DNA from: Bacteroidota bacterium
Lineage (GTDB): Bacteria > Bacteroidota > Ignavibacteria > UBA10030
Direction of reading: 5' to 3'
Assembly: GCA_021813905.1 (NCBI GenBank)
Contig: JAKAJH010000005.1
Span: 1 to 64,000, forward strand
DNA length: 64,000 nt
Shown: in pieces, positions 1 through 8,460 of the stretch
How positions within the stretch are numbered: the first letter of the stretch is position 1
Layout: the number at the start of each line of letters is the position of its first letter
Position numbers and translations under genes: made by a program
The notes under the pieces: model-generated
Database searches by the model: none
What the model was told of the DNA's origin: nothing
The model's input: the letters and a program-made list of their open reading frames with translations, nothing else

Positions 1-58
1 GATTTCTTGTTCCTTCTCTTCTTCCTTGAATCTTGACCCCTTGGAATTTGGATTTTCC

Positions 59-1231
59 TCAGGCTGTTGCCTCAGCCGCTGCAATCCGCCGGAACCGAAG
101 CGCAAAGTACACGCCCAGCAGCAGAAGGGCCGACGAGAGCAGATACGGGAGGAGATGATTCAACTCGTAGAGCGATCCCGACAGCACCGGCGCCACCACC
201 ATGTAGGCCGACATCAGCGCCGACAGGATGCCGATCGTCTCTCCCTTCTTCGCCGGATCCGTGGCCGCCGACGCCTGACTGGTGATCACCACCCGCAGGA
301 CCGCCTGTCCCGTGCCCAGACACAACAGTCCCACAAAGAACAGCGGCAAAAGCTCCGCCGCGATGAAGAGCAGTCCGGCCGCCAGGACGACAAGCATGAT
401 CACTTCCAGCGCGGGCTCGGAATAGCGCGCCAGCCAGAACTTCTTCAGCAGAAATCCCTGATTCATGATCACCACGATCCCCACGACGGAGAACGCCAGT
501 CCGGTGTGATACGCGCTGAATCCGAACGTGTCCCGCACGAACAGCGCGAACACCGACTGCGCGGTCACAAACGCAAATGCAAAGAACGACCAGGTCATAT
601 AGAGCGGTCGCAACCGATGATTCTGCGCCGCCCGCGCCAGCGGTGCCAGCGGATTGAAGCTCATCGGCCGGTGCGTGTCCCGCTTGTGGTGCGTCTCCGG
701 CAGCAGGAAGAACGCGACGACCGCGTTCGTGGCAGCCATTCCTCCCGCAATCCAGAATGGAAAACTGTGCGAGACCTTGCTGAGGAATCCTCCCAGAACA
801 GGCCCCAGCAGGAATCCGACGCCGAACGCCGCACCCACCAGGCCCAGATTCGACGCCCGCTCTTTCTCATCCTTCGCGATGTCCACCATGTAGCTCTGCG
901 CCGTGGAGAAGTTGCCCGCGGCGGAGCCGTCGATGATCCGGCCCAGAAAGAGCAGCCAGAGCGAGTGCGCGCTCGCGAACACCATCCAGCCGATGGCGGT
1001 GCTCGTAATGCTCAGGATCATCACGGGCCGGCGGCCAATGCGATCAGAGAGCGCTCCCAGCAGCGGCGAACTCAAAAATGAGAAGAACGAATAGGTCGCG
1101 AATACCAGGGTGATGACAAGCGGAGAGGCGCCGAATTCGGAGACGTAGAACGGAAGGATCGGAATGACGATGCCGAATCCGATCACATCCACAAGCACCG
1201 CGGACAGCACTATGATCTTTTCTTTGCTCAT
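59..1231 (-). CDS. MFS drug-efflux transporter (TetA-like)
   Basis: This is a 390-residue inner-membrane protein of the major facilitator superfamily, probably a proton-coupled exporter of small hydrophobic molecules. About twelve hydrophobic segments are visible. The cytoplasmic loop after helix 2 carries the family signature GALSDRIGRRPVM near residues 58-70. The first helix has the IGFGIVIPILPFY pattern typical of TetA/Bcr-type exporters. An AAAGAG stretch precedes the ATG. The gene is 73 bp downstream of the anmK-like gene on the same strand, so they may be cotranscribed, but no functional link is obvious. The substrate cannot be read from the sequence. Confidence 0.85.
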   Translation of the reverse strand: MSKEKIIVLSAVLVDVIGFGIVIPILPFYVSEFGASPLVITLVFATYSFFSFLSSPLLGALSDRIGRRPVMILSITSTAIGWMVFASAHSLWLLFLGRIIDGSAAGNFSTAQSYMVDIAKDEKERASNLGLVGAAFGVGFLLGPVLGGFLSKVSHSFPFWIAGGMAATNAVVAFFLLPETHHKRDTHRPMSFNPLAPLARAAQNHRLRPLYMTWSFFAFAFVTAQSVFALFVRDTFGFSAYHTGLAFSVVGIVVIMNQGFLLKKFWLARYSEPALEVIMLVVLAAGLLFIAAELLPLFFVGLLCLGTGQAVLRVVITSQASAATDPAKKGETIGILSALMSAYMVVAPVLSGSLYELNHLLPYLLSSALLLLGVYFALRFRRIAAAEATA

Positions 1232-1304
1232 GATCTCTTTGCGGGAGATGAAGCGTCGAGAGTATCACAACACCGGCTCGACGCGGCGCGTTCCGGCGGA
1301 ATGT

Positions 1305-2489
1305 TCAGGCGACCGGAGCGATTGTGCCGAGGATAACCGGACGCGACGCGCCGGTGGCGCCGGGAACGTTGGACGGTCTTCCGCTGATCGTTTCGTTGGC
1401 GAGGACCGCGAAGAGCACCGCCTCCTTCGCGTCTGAAGAGAACCCGAGTTCTTCCATGGGAAGCACCGGCACCGGATGAAAGTGCGTCGCCAGCCGGCGC
1501 ATGAGGTAACGGTTGTGCACGCCCCCGCCGCTGACGAACAGCTCGTCGATGCGCACCTGCCGACGAACGAACCGGACGTACTGATCATACACCGACAGCG
1601 CCGTGAATTCCGTGGCGGTCGCCACGACGTCTTCCGACGACAGATGACCCGACTGGCGGATGATCGCGTCGAGGTACATCCGTCCGAACTCCTCCCGCCC
1701 CGTCGACTTCGGCGGTCGCTTCTGCAGGAAGGGATGCGCCATCATCCAGCGGAGCAGTCCGGAGTCGATCCGGCCCCGCGCGGCGGCACGCCCGCCGGGA
1801 TCGAACGGCAGCCGGTAGAGCCGCTGCATCAGTCCGTCGATCACCATGTTGGCCGGACCGGTGTCGAAGGCGCGGACATCGGCGAGCGCCGCACGTTTCG
1901 GCAGCGCGGTGAGGTTCGCGATGCCCCCAAGGTTCAGAAGCATCCGGTTGCGGCGCGGAGAACGGAACAGCAGATAGTCGAGATACGGCACCAACGGCGC
2001 TCCCTGGCCCCCGGCCGCAACGTCGGCCGTACGGAAATCCCCGACCACGGGAATGCCGGTCTGCACGGCGATCATCGAGGGGCTGCCGATCTGCAGCGTG
2101 GAGCGGAGCTGCATGCCGAAGAACTTTTCCGGCTCCGGGAGGTGATGGATGGTCTGTCCGTGCGAGCCGATCAGGTCGATGCGGCTCAGCGGGACGCGAG
2201 CTTTGCGTGCGACCCGGCGAACGGCGTCGGCGAAGCAAACAGCCACCGCGGCATTGAGCCGGCAGACCATGTCCACGGACGAGGAGCCCGGCAGTGAGTT
2301 CGCGAGCAGCGCCGATTTCATGCCGATCGGATACGGTACCGTGACGAACGCCAGCTGGCGCACCTGCGTCCGGATGCCGCTCCCCGTGATGCGGACCAGG
2401 ACGGCATCCACGCCGTCCGCGGACGTGCCGGAGAGCAATCCGACCGCCAGTTTTGTCCGCTTCCGTTTCAGCTCATCGATTGAAGGCAT
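1305..2489 (-). CDS. anmK: Anhydro-N-acetylmuramic acid kinase
   Basis: This cytoplasmic kinase opens 1,6-anhydro-N-acetylmuramic acid and phosphorylates it to MurNAc-6-phosphate, allowing recycled cell-wall sugar to be reused. The product is 394 residues. The ATP-binding signature LSGTSADGVDAV lies at residues 19-30, and the sugar-site motifs (DLIGSHGQTIHH, GDFRTADVAAGGQGAPL, NLGGIANLT, DTGPANMVID) follow in the expected order. I chose the ATG at 2489 because AAAGGA lies 5 bp upstream. An upstream in-frame extension would run into the divergent nfo remnant. Family assignment is secure from the motif order. Confidence 0.92.
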   Translation of the reverse strand: MPSIDELKRKRTKLAVGLLSGTSADGVDAVLVRITGSGIRTQVRQLAFVTVPYPIGMKSALLANSLPGSSSVDMVCRLNAAVAVCFADAVRRVARKARVPLSRIDLIGSHGQTIHHLPEPEKFFGMQLRSTLQIGSPSMIAVQTGIPVVGDFRTADVAAGGQGAPLVPYLDYLLFRSPRRNRMLLNLGGIANLTALPKRAALADVRAFDTGPANMVIDGLMQRLYRLPFDPGGRAAARGRIDSGLLRWMMAHPFLQKRPPKSTGREEFGRMYLDAIIRQSGHLSSEDVVATATEFTALSVYDQYVRFVRRQVRIDELFVSGGGVHNRYLMRRLATHFHPVPVLPMEELGFSSDAKEAVLFAVLANETISGRPSNVPGATGASRPVILGTIAPVA

Positions 2490-2559
2490 GATCCTTTGCG
2501 CCGCCGGATGTTCCTGGCGACATTCGCACAATGGCACACACACCGCACGATCCTCCCCC

Positions 2560-2831
2560 TCTCCCGTCCGGCTGCGGGCCGGCGCCCACATGTCCATTGC
2601 CGGCGGCATGCATACCGCGGTGGAACGCGCGGCCCGGATCGGCTGCAGATGCGGGTGTTTGTGAAGAACAACAACCAGCGGCGCGGAAAACCGTTGGCAG
2701 ACGAGGACGTTTCAACGTACAAAGACCTCCGGGCGAAAGCAAGGATCGCCCCTGTTGTCGCCCATGGCACCCGCCTGATCAATCTCTTCCCGATTGATGA
2801 CGCCATCTTGGAGCTATCGCGGGAGATGTCC
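2560..2831 (+). pseudogene. nfo: Endonuclease IV (nfo) 5' remnant, frameshifted and truncated
   Basis: The plus strand encodes GAHMSIAGGMHTAVERAARIGC from about 2581, which matches the N-terminus of the AP endonuclease Nfo. About 2640 the frame shifts, and the next frame continues with MRVFVKNNNQRRGKPL and then APVVAHGTRLINLFPIDDAI, the next conserved Nfo blocks. Similarity stops near 2830, so roughly the last two thirds of the protein, including most zinc ligands, are missing. No start codon is visible in frame just upstream. This is a decaying base-excision-repair gene, divergent from anmK. A sequencing error could explain the frameshift but not the missing C-terminal part. Confidence 0.75.
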
Positions 2832-3618
2832 GGCACGAGATGGAATGCTGCGCGCGAGCTGAGGCACGGGGGCATTTGGGTGAGTGAGTGGGTGGAGAGA
2901 TGCGGGGCCGGGAAGCGGACTCGCGTATTCGCAGAGCGGTCTGGAATATCCGGGAAGACATCTTGCGCCGGTCGTTGGACGACTGAAACGGTCCGGAAGC
3001 CGTCTTGCACCTGCGCAGAGCGGGCCGGAAGCTCCGGGAAGGCATCCTGCGAAGTCGGTTAGGCGATTGAATACGCCGGGGAGCTGTCGTGACGGCCGGA
3101 ACAGCCGTCCGGCAACGGCGGGAAGAAATCCTGCATGCGCGGACAGCGGACCGGCTCCGTTGGGAGGTTTTCCGGCGGCAGTGCGAAGCGATCTGAGGCC
3201 GTCTGGAGGTTTATTGAATCGGTTTTTGCCCGTGTTCGTGCTGCGGGAAGCAATGGCGGACGGTCGGGAGGGCGGACGGATTCGACCGGAAGCGGCGCGG
3301 GACGCTCACACGCGTCGCTGATCGGGAAATGAGCGCCGCGCGTCCGGATTGGACCGCCGGTCGTCTGTCCCGAAGCGACGTGGGGAATTTTCGAACCGGG
3401 CTGAGCGGGAATCGAGCGCCGTGCGTCCGGATTGGACCGCCGACCGTCCGTCCCGAAGCGACGTGGGGAATTTTTGAACCGGGCTGAGCGGGAATATTAC
3501 GATGCTCGCGCGGGAGGGACGGGCGCGCGACGAACCTGGACGGACCTTCAGGGGTTCGCGCGGCGGGTGGCCGACGGTGTGGGGCATTGCCATTGCGCAG
3601 CGTGGATCTTTGTGAACC
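2832..3618. other. Gene-free, repeat-bearing spacer
   Basis: No convincing gene is present in these roughly 790 bases between the nfo remnant and the DUF4350-like gene. The sequence is GC-rich with long open frames that lack any recognisable domain or good ribosome site. It holds two diverged copies of an approximately 80-bp unit (about 2917-2995 and 2998-3078, sharing GCAGAGCGG, CCGGGAAG and CGATTGAA-like blocks) and an 83-bp tandem duplication listed separately. Confidence 0.6.
3331..3495. repeat. Two-copy 83-bp tandem repeat
   Basis: Two adjacent copies begin with GAGCGCCG at 3331 and 3414. Both contain CGTCCGGATTGGACCGCCG, then CCCGAAGCGACGTGGGGAAT, and end GGGCTGAGCGGGAAT. They differ at only a few positions, so the duplication is recent. 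No function is evident. Confidence 0.85.
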
Positions 3619-4548
3619 TCAGAGCAATCCACTCAGCCAATGCGCGACATTGAGCAGGAACTGTGCGTTCTGCGGAGCCAGGCGGCTGTTCATCCCCGCA
3701 CGTCGATGGCCGGGTTCCGCGATCTGCGCGGAGAACATGGCGGCCTCACCAAACACGGCAACCCTGCCTTTGCCAAAACGGACCACGCCTCCCTGCAGCA
3801 TTCCTGAAGCTGAGATGCGCGGCGTCAAAGGGGAGAATTGCCACGCGACCTGCGGGAGAAGCAGATCGACATTGCGGCCCAGTGTCATCAATGCTTCTCC
3901 CGGACCGTCGAACCGGAATGCCTGGCCCGTGAATGCGACGACCGAGTCGATGTGCTCCGATGGATTCCTGCCGCGCGTGACGGGATGATCGGCCAACGAG
4001 CCGTCTGAACGGGTGAAATGCATCAGACCCTCTTCCGTTCCCGCATCCAGCGCAAATCCGTTTGACAGGAGAATGCCGAACTGCACCGCGAGCGATTCAG
4101 CGGCGCCGGCGAAGGGCATGTGATCCGCGATCAGCCACAGACTGCCGCCATCGTTCACCCACTCCCGGACCGTCGCGATCTCTGCGGAATCAAACGCGGA
4201 GGCGGTCGGCAGGATTTCCGCGTCCTGAGTTCCCCCGGGGAGCGCATTGGCAATGACCAGGATCTGTGCCCGTTCAAGGTCGGTCCGGACAAATCGTGTC
4301 CGCTGCGGAGCGACGACGTATCCGTCCTTTTGCAGCAGGCGTGCGAACGGAAGATAACGCCCTTCCATCGTGTGAAAGTTGTTGTGTGCTTCATCGATGA
4401 GCACGGCGGGACCCGTTCCGTGTCGAAAGGCCGGGGAGCTGACATTCGGGGTGAAGAGAGTGTCTGAATACTGTTGCGCGATCGACGGCGAAGAGAAGAG
4501 CACGCCAAAGATTATCATGAATGTTGAGAATGACGCGGTGCGAGTCAT
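3619..4548 (-). CDS. Secreted DUF4350-like protein
   Basis: This is a 309-residue exported protein. It starts with a signal peptide (MTRTASFSTFMIIFGVLF, cleavage probably after SIA near residue 24). The mature part resembles DUF4350/GATase1-like proteins: VLIDEAHNNFHT near the N-terminus, then ILVIANALP, REWVNDGGSLWLIADHMPF, and a late FGKGRVAVFGEAAMFSAQ block. That fold is shared with class I glutamine amidotransferases, but I see no catalytic Cys-His pair, so a binding or structural role is as likely as catalysis. The start was placed at 4548 because the signal peptide follows directly. It stands alone between repeat-rich spacers. Confidence 0.65.
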   Translation of the reverse strand: MTRTASFSTFMIIFGVLFSSPSIAQQYSDTLFTPNVSSPAFRHGTGPAVLIDEAHNNFHTMEGRYLPFARLLQKDGYVVAPQRTRFVRTDLERAQILVIANALPGGTQDAEILPTASAFDSAEIATVREWVNDGGSLWLIADHMPFAGAAESLAVQFGILLSNGFALDAGTEEGLMHFTRSDGSLADHPVTRGRNPSEHIDSVVAFTGQAFRFDGPGEALMTLGRNVDLLLPQVAWQFSPLTPRISASGMLQGGVVRFGKGRVAVFGEAAMFSAQIAEPGHRRAGMNSRLAPQNAQFLLNVAHWLSGLL

Positions 4549-5099
4549 GGGATTTGCCTTGATCCTTGTGGAAGCAATAGCATTGCGCCTGAACGTCTCG
4601 CGGCGGACGCCGACGACATCATATCCCCGATCCGAACCATGGCGCACCATATTTCGGTCGGTTTCCCCGATGCGCTGGCGATGCCGGCTTTCATCGTCCG
4701 CCCCTGGATGTTGGGATCCTCCGGTGGCAGGCATGATCATATTCATGATACGGAGAACCGGCGGGAAGTTGCGCGTGGTGTGGCGTATTGCGATAGCTTG
4801 TCTGGACGTTCACGACCTTGACCCAGCCGTTCCCATAGCAGCGGAACGTGCGGTGAGCTCTACGGTAACCGCCGCTCTTCAAGAGTCCCGCGAGTCGATA
4901 GGCGATGACGTTGTCGATGAAGTCCCGGAAACATGGAATCCGTACCGGGTTTGGTTCTCCCGGCGCGCCCTCGAGTTGTCCTTGGATGTCCCCTGTGGCT
5001 TCAAACGCAGTCTCATCGCTCAAAGATTGCGCGGCCCCGTGCGAAGAGCAATCGGTTGTTCAATTAAAGACTTCCCAAGCCTGTTCAGGAGTCTTCCGC
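4549..5099. other. Gene-free spacer left of the cassette array
   Basis: No gene can be supported here. A 110-residue minus-strand open frame (4691-5023) has no ribosome site or recognisable motif, and overlapping plus-strand frames look equally random. This is the boundary between the ordinary chromosome and the cassette array. Confidence 0.5.
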
Positions 5100-5198
5100 A
5101 GTTTTCCGTTGCATGTGGCTTGCGCACAGAGGACGAGTCGGCGCGCCACATGTTTATGGGGGGCCGGTTCCGGGAGGCTTTGGGGGTTGCCGTTTGCT
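5100..5198 (-). other. Possible degraded attC at the left end of the array
   Basis: The arms CATGTGGC (5112) and GCCACATG (5145) form a stem, and GTTTGCT at 5192 resembles a core site beside the stop of the first cassette gene. The outer core box on the other side is not clear, so this is a weak call. Confidence 0.28.
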
Positions 5199-5220
5199 AG
5201 CTGCAGTAAACCGTCACGGC

Positions 5221-5796
5221 TTACTTGGCAACTTGCGTGTCGATTACTTGTCTCATTAGAACGAACGCAAATTTGACTCCCTCAGCTTCCGTTAAAATGT
5301 CCTTGAGGAAGACCTGAGTGTCGTCTGCATAAGTTCTGGGGAAGGTGATACTGAGATACGTCATTCGCTTTTTGTCAGCTTCCCAGAACCGATATTTGAC
5401 CGGATCCTTACCAGTGTAGGATCGGAGGAAGTTGTCGATAGACTTTCCTTCAGAGCACCAGTTGATGATCGACTTGTTAACCCAAACCTGTTCCCAGCTG
5501 TCGAAGAATGGAAAGTGCAAAACAACGTTTCTGATGAATCGGAATAGATCTCCGGCAATCTCAGCCTCCATTGGAGGTCTGGACTTCTTCAGCTCCTCAA
5601 GAACACACTTGATAGGCTCATAGTGAAGGAGCTCAGAATAGATTGCGAATCCATCCTTGGCACGCGAGAAGCGATACCAGCCGTCCCGTTGCCAGAAACT
5701 GTCGCTCATGACTTTCTCGAAGATGTCGTAGAAGCGATTGTACGCGAGGTTGAGGAAGCCAAGCTCAGCCATATTTGGTCTGAGGTCAGAGGACAT
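5221..5796 (-). CDS. HEPN-motif cassette protein
   Basis: This 191-residue soluble protein has no secure family name. It contains RNVVLH at residues 89-94 inside a helix-rich stretch (LFRFIRNVVLHFPFF), matching the RNxxxH signature of HEPN domains. Many HEPN proteins are metal-independent ribonucleases acting in toxin-antitoxin, abortive infection or CRISPR systems. An aromatic-rich N-terminus and a charged C-terminus are seen, but no second domain. It is the leftmost cassette gene. The ribosome site is weak, as is common for cassette genes. The HEPN reading rests on motif and helical context only, so it remains inference. Confidence 0.6.
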   Translation of the reverse strand: MSSDLRPNMAELGFLNLAYNRFYDIFEKVMSDSFWQRDGWYRFSRAKDGFAIYSELLHYEPIKCVLEELKKSRPPMEAEIAGDLFRFIRNVVLHFPFFDSWEQVWVNKSIINWCSEGKSIDNFLRSYTGKDPVKYRFWEADKKRMTYLSITFPRTYADDTQVFLKDILTEAEGVKFAFVLMRQVIDTQVAK

Positions 5797-5821
5797 GTGA
5801 ATATCTGCCCGGTTCGTTGCG

Positions 5822-5868
5822 GCTAACGTTCGGGCGGTCGTGCCCGCCCACCGATAGAGCCTGAATCC
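5822..5868 (-). other. Short degenerate attC-like site
   Basis: The 72-bp space between two cassette genes contains GGCTAAC at 5821-5827 followed by the small stem CGGGCGG-TCGTG-CCCGCCC. The second core box is not recognisable. Its position at the 3' end of the methyltransferase gene fits an eroded attC. Confidence 0.32.
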
Positions 5869-6390
5869 TCAGAACCAAGTCGTCAGTCTATACTGTTCGT
5901 AAGCTTCGCCAAACTGAAGTCGAAGCCTTGTTTCCTCCAAGTGTCTCCACCACAGAACGCTCGCAACGCCGAGGACGCCGATCCCCAGGCTGACCAGTGC
6001 ACTGTGGAATAAGCTCCACCCAAGAAGCCAGCCGATGAACCCGAGATACATCGGATGCCTGATCTTCTTGAACAATCCAGACGTTACCAGATGATTGATG
6101 TTCTCGACTCCTCTGAGCTGAATCAACGCTCCGACTGCGAGGATTACACCACCGATGAACATACCGAAGCCGAGCCATCGCACAAGTCGTGGCAACTCAA
6201 ACTGATGTACCTCCGCAGCGCACAGACCGAACCATGTCAGCCAGAGCGTAAGCATGACCGTCAGAATGACGGCATAGGCGGGCTTGCTCTCGGGATTGAT
6301 TTTGTGAGTCTCTTTGAGGATTTCGTATCCGCCTCGAATAGCGAGACAAGCCACAAACACTCCCACCAAGAGTGAGTAATCGATGTTCAT
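5869..6390 (-). CDS. Membrane isoprenylcysteine-methyltransferase-like protein
   Basis: This is a 173-residue integral membrane protein with about five hydrophobic segments. The C-terminal half contains TSGLFKKIRHPMYLGF and EETRLRLQFGEAYEQY, the conserved pattern of the ICMT/PEMT/NnrU group of small membrane S-adenosylmethionine-dependent methyltransferases. The paired RHP and E-E residues bind cofactor in that group. The real substrate in bacteria is usually unknown and may be a lipid or quinone-like molecule. GGAGGAA lies 8 bp before the ATG. It is carried as an integron-type cassette, so neighbours give no pathway information. Confidence 0.75.
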   Translation of the reverse strand: MNIDYSLLVGVFVACLAIRGGYEILKETHKINPESKPAYAVILTVMLTLWLTWFGLCAAEVHQFELPRLVRWLGFGMFIGGVILAVGALIQLRGVENINHLVTSGLFKKIRHPMYLGFIGWLLGWSLFHSALVSLGIGVLGVASVLWWRHLEETRLRLQFGEAYEQYRLTTWF

Positions 6391-6427
6391 CGAGAAGTTC
6401 CTCCAATCTCAGCTGGGCGGGCATGCC

Positions 6428-6667
6428 GCTTAACGTTTAGCCAAAACGCCGTTGCGAAGCGCCAGCATCAAACTGATAAACGATTGGTCTGGCGCTGAGC
6501 AATGGAGCGCTTGCCCGCCGTGCTCCACCTTGTGGCGGGAGCACTTTACAACTGGCAAAACCTTGTATCGACACCGCCTATCCGGTGTGCGAGTTTACCC
6601 GCCGTGCTTCACCTTTTGGCGGGCGATACTGGTATCAGAACCCTATCCGACGGCGTTTGGGTTCAGG
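6428..6667 (-). other. Long attC-like site
   Basis: The site runs from GCTTAAC (6428) to GTTCAGG (6661). Its ends pair: CCAAAACGCCGT on the left matches the reverse complement of ACGGCGTTTGGG on the right with one mismatch. It carries the shared blocks CCGTTGCGA and GAGCAATGGAGCG and a partial internal duplication of the CCCGCCGTGCT..CACCTT segment. It overlaps the last codons of the ORF6N gene. Confidence 0.6.
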
Positions 6668-7140
6668 TTCCATCATTAGTTGCCGAATGGCGTCGAAGAC
6701 GACCTTGAATTGAGCGTCGTACCTCTTCTCCATCACCAAGAGCTTTCGGGCCAGATCATCATGTGATGCAAGCAGCTTTCGCAACCGAACGAATGTTCGC
6801 ATGATTTCAATGTTCACGCGCACAGCGCGTTTGCTCCTCAGGACGCTCGAAAGCATGGCCACGCCTTCCTCACTGAACGCATATGGCGTCGCCCTTCGTA
6901 GTCCACCCCATCTTGAAGTCACAATCTGTGATTTCAAGTTTCGGAATTCCTCTGACGACAGTTGGAACATGAACTCCTCAGGGAACCGATCAAGATTCCG
7001 CTTGACCGCTTGCACGAGTACGCGTGGAGCCACCTGGTAGAGGTGGCAAGGTCCATGCTTAGCATGACCTTCTCCCCTCGCAGAAGGTAGATGCAGCGTT
7101 CTATCCTCTCTCTCGGAATGATTGTTTGAGGCTTCTTCAT
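6635..7140 (-). pseudogene. ORF6N-domain gene with a frameshift
   Basis: The first frame (ATG at 7140) gives [20 protein letters not shown] and then [11 protein letters not shown], the opening of an ORF6N DNA-binding domain. Near 7041-7044 the expected continuation jumps to another frame: [36 protein letters not shown] and [19 protein letters not shown]. This is an otherwise intact ORF6N domain followed by a coiled C-terminal tail. One missing base in the codon after DLA (GCC-AC-CTC) explains it. ORF6N proteins are common in phages and mobile elements and are thought to bind DNA. As it stands the gene would make a truncated product, unless the base is a sequencing error. Confidence 0.75.
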
Positions 7141-7196
7141 CAGCCACCGTCAGAACACGATCCGAAGACTGCGAATGACGACTTCAGCGCCGGTTG

Positions 7197-7399
7197 CGCG
7201 CAATGTTCCGGCAAACCGCCGTTGCGAGCTGTCGCTACGACTCTCTCCGTCTTGCGGCGACGAGCAATGGAGCGTTTACCCGCCAGTTCTGTGGCGGCAG
7301 CACTTTACATCCAGCCAATCATTGTTTCACCTTCATCTATCCAGCGTGCGCCTGTCCGCCATCTTTGTGGCGGAAGCGCCGGTTTGCCGTTTGTTAGGC
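7197..7399 (-). other. Long attC-like site
   Basis: The right end is a consensus GTTAGGC (7393-7399). The left core box is degenerate (GCGCAATG near 7198). The inner arms pair over ten bases: CGGCAAACCG on the left against CGGTTTGCCG on the right. The CCGTTGCGA and GAGCAATGGAGCG blocks are present. Confidence 0.7.
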
Positions 7400-7475
7400 G
7401 CAGGCACAGTTCAATATTGATCGCGTTTTGCGGCACAAAACAAATATCGGCAAAGTGATCTCCTGCATTCTGGCC
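7400..7475. other. Gene-less mini-cassette
   Basis: Only 76 bp separate two attC-like sites of different families. There is no open frame, hairpin or promoter I can defend. It may be a cassette whose gene was lost, or a fusion scar between two sites. Confidence 0.4.
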
Positions 7476-7584
7476 GCCTAACGGGATCGCGCATAACCTG
7501 CAGCCTGTGGCGGCCGAAGATAAGATAGATCCGTTCCTCTTCAAGCGGCCGCCACGGGCTGTGAGCTTCATGCGCTGGTTAGGC
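7476..7584 (-). other. Classical attC recombination site
   Basis: This is the clearest site of the array. It has GCCTAAC at 7476-7482 and GTTAGGC at 7578-7584, a complementary inner pair GCGCAT (left) and ATGCGC (right), and a long central stem built from CAGCCTGTGGCGGCCG and CGGCCGCCACGGGCTG. Length (109 bp), box spacing and two-part stem match integron attC architecture. Its last bases include the stop codon of the adjacent membrane-protein gene. Confidence 0.85.
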
Positions 7585-8118
7585 GGCACCGTCTTCCTCG
7601 GACAGGTCACGAGGAGGCCTCCTGGCGGCAAACCCATGCCAAGTCCTGAGTCGCCTGTACTCCAGCCAGGTGAGCCCGATGACGAAGACGTCCAGGATTG
7701 ACAATACTAAGAGCTCTGGTGCGCCAGTGTGTGAGTAACGGTACAGCTGATAGACGAGGAAGAGAAGAAACGCCAGGATCGCTGTGGGATATGCCCAGCG
7801 CCGCCTCAGTAGCAACGCTGCGACTAACGTGAGTTTGACGATGCCATGCCAGAGGAGGTAGGTGGCGGCGAATGCCTGCGCCGCTCCTGAGAGATGCTGG
7901 GTGCTATTTCGGAGGTAGGTGGCCAAGAGGTCGCGAGGATCTTCGCTCAGCTCGTGCTCGGTCAACGCGCGAATGACGTTGTGAATCTGCATTGGGTTGA
8001 GAAAGGACAGGAGCACGCCACCGAGTATCTCTAGGGCACCGTCAACACCCTTGGTGACGACGCTGATGTCGAAGAGGATGTGTGCGATGCGGCCTCTGCG
8101 CATGCCTGGTATGGTCAT
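7579..8118 (-). CDS. DUF2127-family membrane protein
   Basis: This 179-residue membrane protein has four hydrophobic segments and a short charged C-terminal tail. The opening (HILFDISVVTKGVDGALEILGG) and the later LLWHGIVKLTLVAALLLRRRWAYP block are characteristic of DUF2127 proteins, whose function is unknown. The gene begins only 10 bp after a GTTAGGC box (8128-8134 on the other strand), as expected for an integron cassette. Its stop codon overlaps the attC core. A later ATG at 8103 is a possible alternative start. Confidence 0.75.
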   Translation of the reverse strand: MTIPGMRRGRIAHILFDISVVTKGVDGALEILGGVLLSFLNPMQIHNVIRALTEHELSEDPRDLLATYLRNSTQHLSGAAQAFAATYLLWHGIVKLTLVAALLLRRRWAYPTAILAFLLFLVYQLYRYSHTGAPELLVLSILDVFVIGLTWLEYRRLRTWHGFAARRPPRDLSEEDGAA

Positions 8119-8127
8119 CCTGGTGCC

Positions 8128-8221
8128 GCCTAACTATTGTTCATATGGTTTCCAGATAAGATCGCTCTTTGTGTTGAATAAATGTGCCGCAAACGCCTTA
8201 TCAAAATGACACTTTGCTTGC
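8128..8221. other. Cassette boundary box and short gene-less stretch
   Basis: GCCTAAC at 8128-8134 is a consensus core box just ahead of the DUF2127 start. The following 87 bp to the next long attC contain no gene. This resembles the 76-bp gene-less stretch at 7400. Confidence 0.45.
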
Positions 8222-8444
8222 GCATAAAGTTTAGGCAACGCGCCGTTGCGAGCCTGCCTGCGGCAGGCCGCCGCTACGACTCACTCCGTTTTGCGGCGGC
8301 GAGCAATGGAGCGCTTGCCCGCCGTGCTTCACCTTGTGGTGGGAGCACTTTACATCCAGCCAATCATTGTTTCACCTTCACCTATCCAGCGTGCGCCTGT
8401 CCGCCATCTTTTTGGCGGAAGCGCCGGCTTGCCGGTTGTTAGGC
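8222..8444 (-). other. Long attC-like site
   Basis: The right end is a consensus GTTAGGC (8438-8444) and the left is a degenerate GCATAAA (8222). Inner arms GGCAACGCGCC and the complement of GCCGGCTTGCC pair imperfectly. The shared blocks CCGTTGCGA, GAGCAATGGAGCG and ACTTTACATCCAGCCAATCA are near-identical to the site at 7197. Confidence 0.66.
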
Positions 8445-8460
8445 GTTCGTATGCGGCATG

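Noticed and set aside
4691-5023. 110-residue minus-strand open frame
   Set aside because: No ribosome site, no motif; competing frames on the other strand are equally long.
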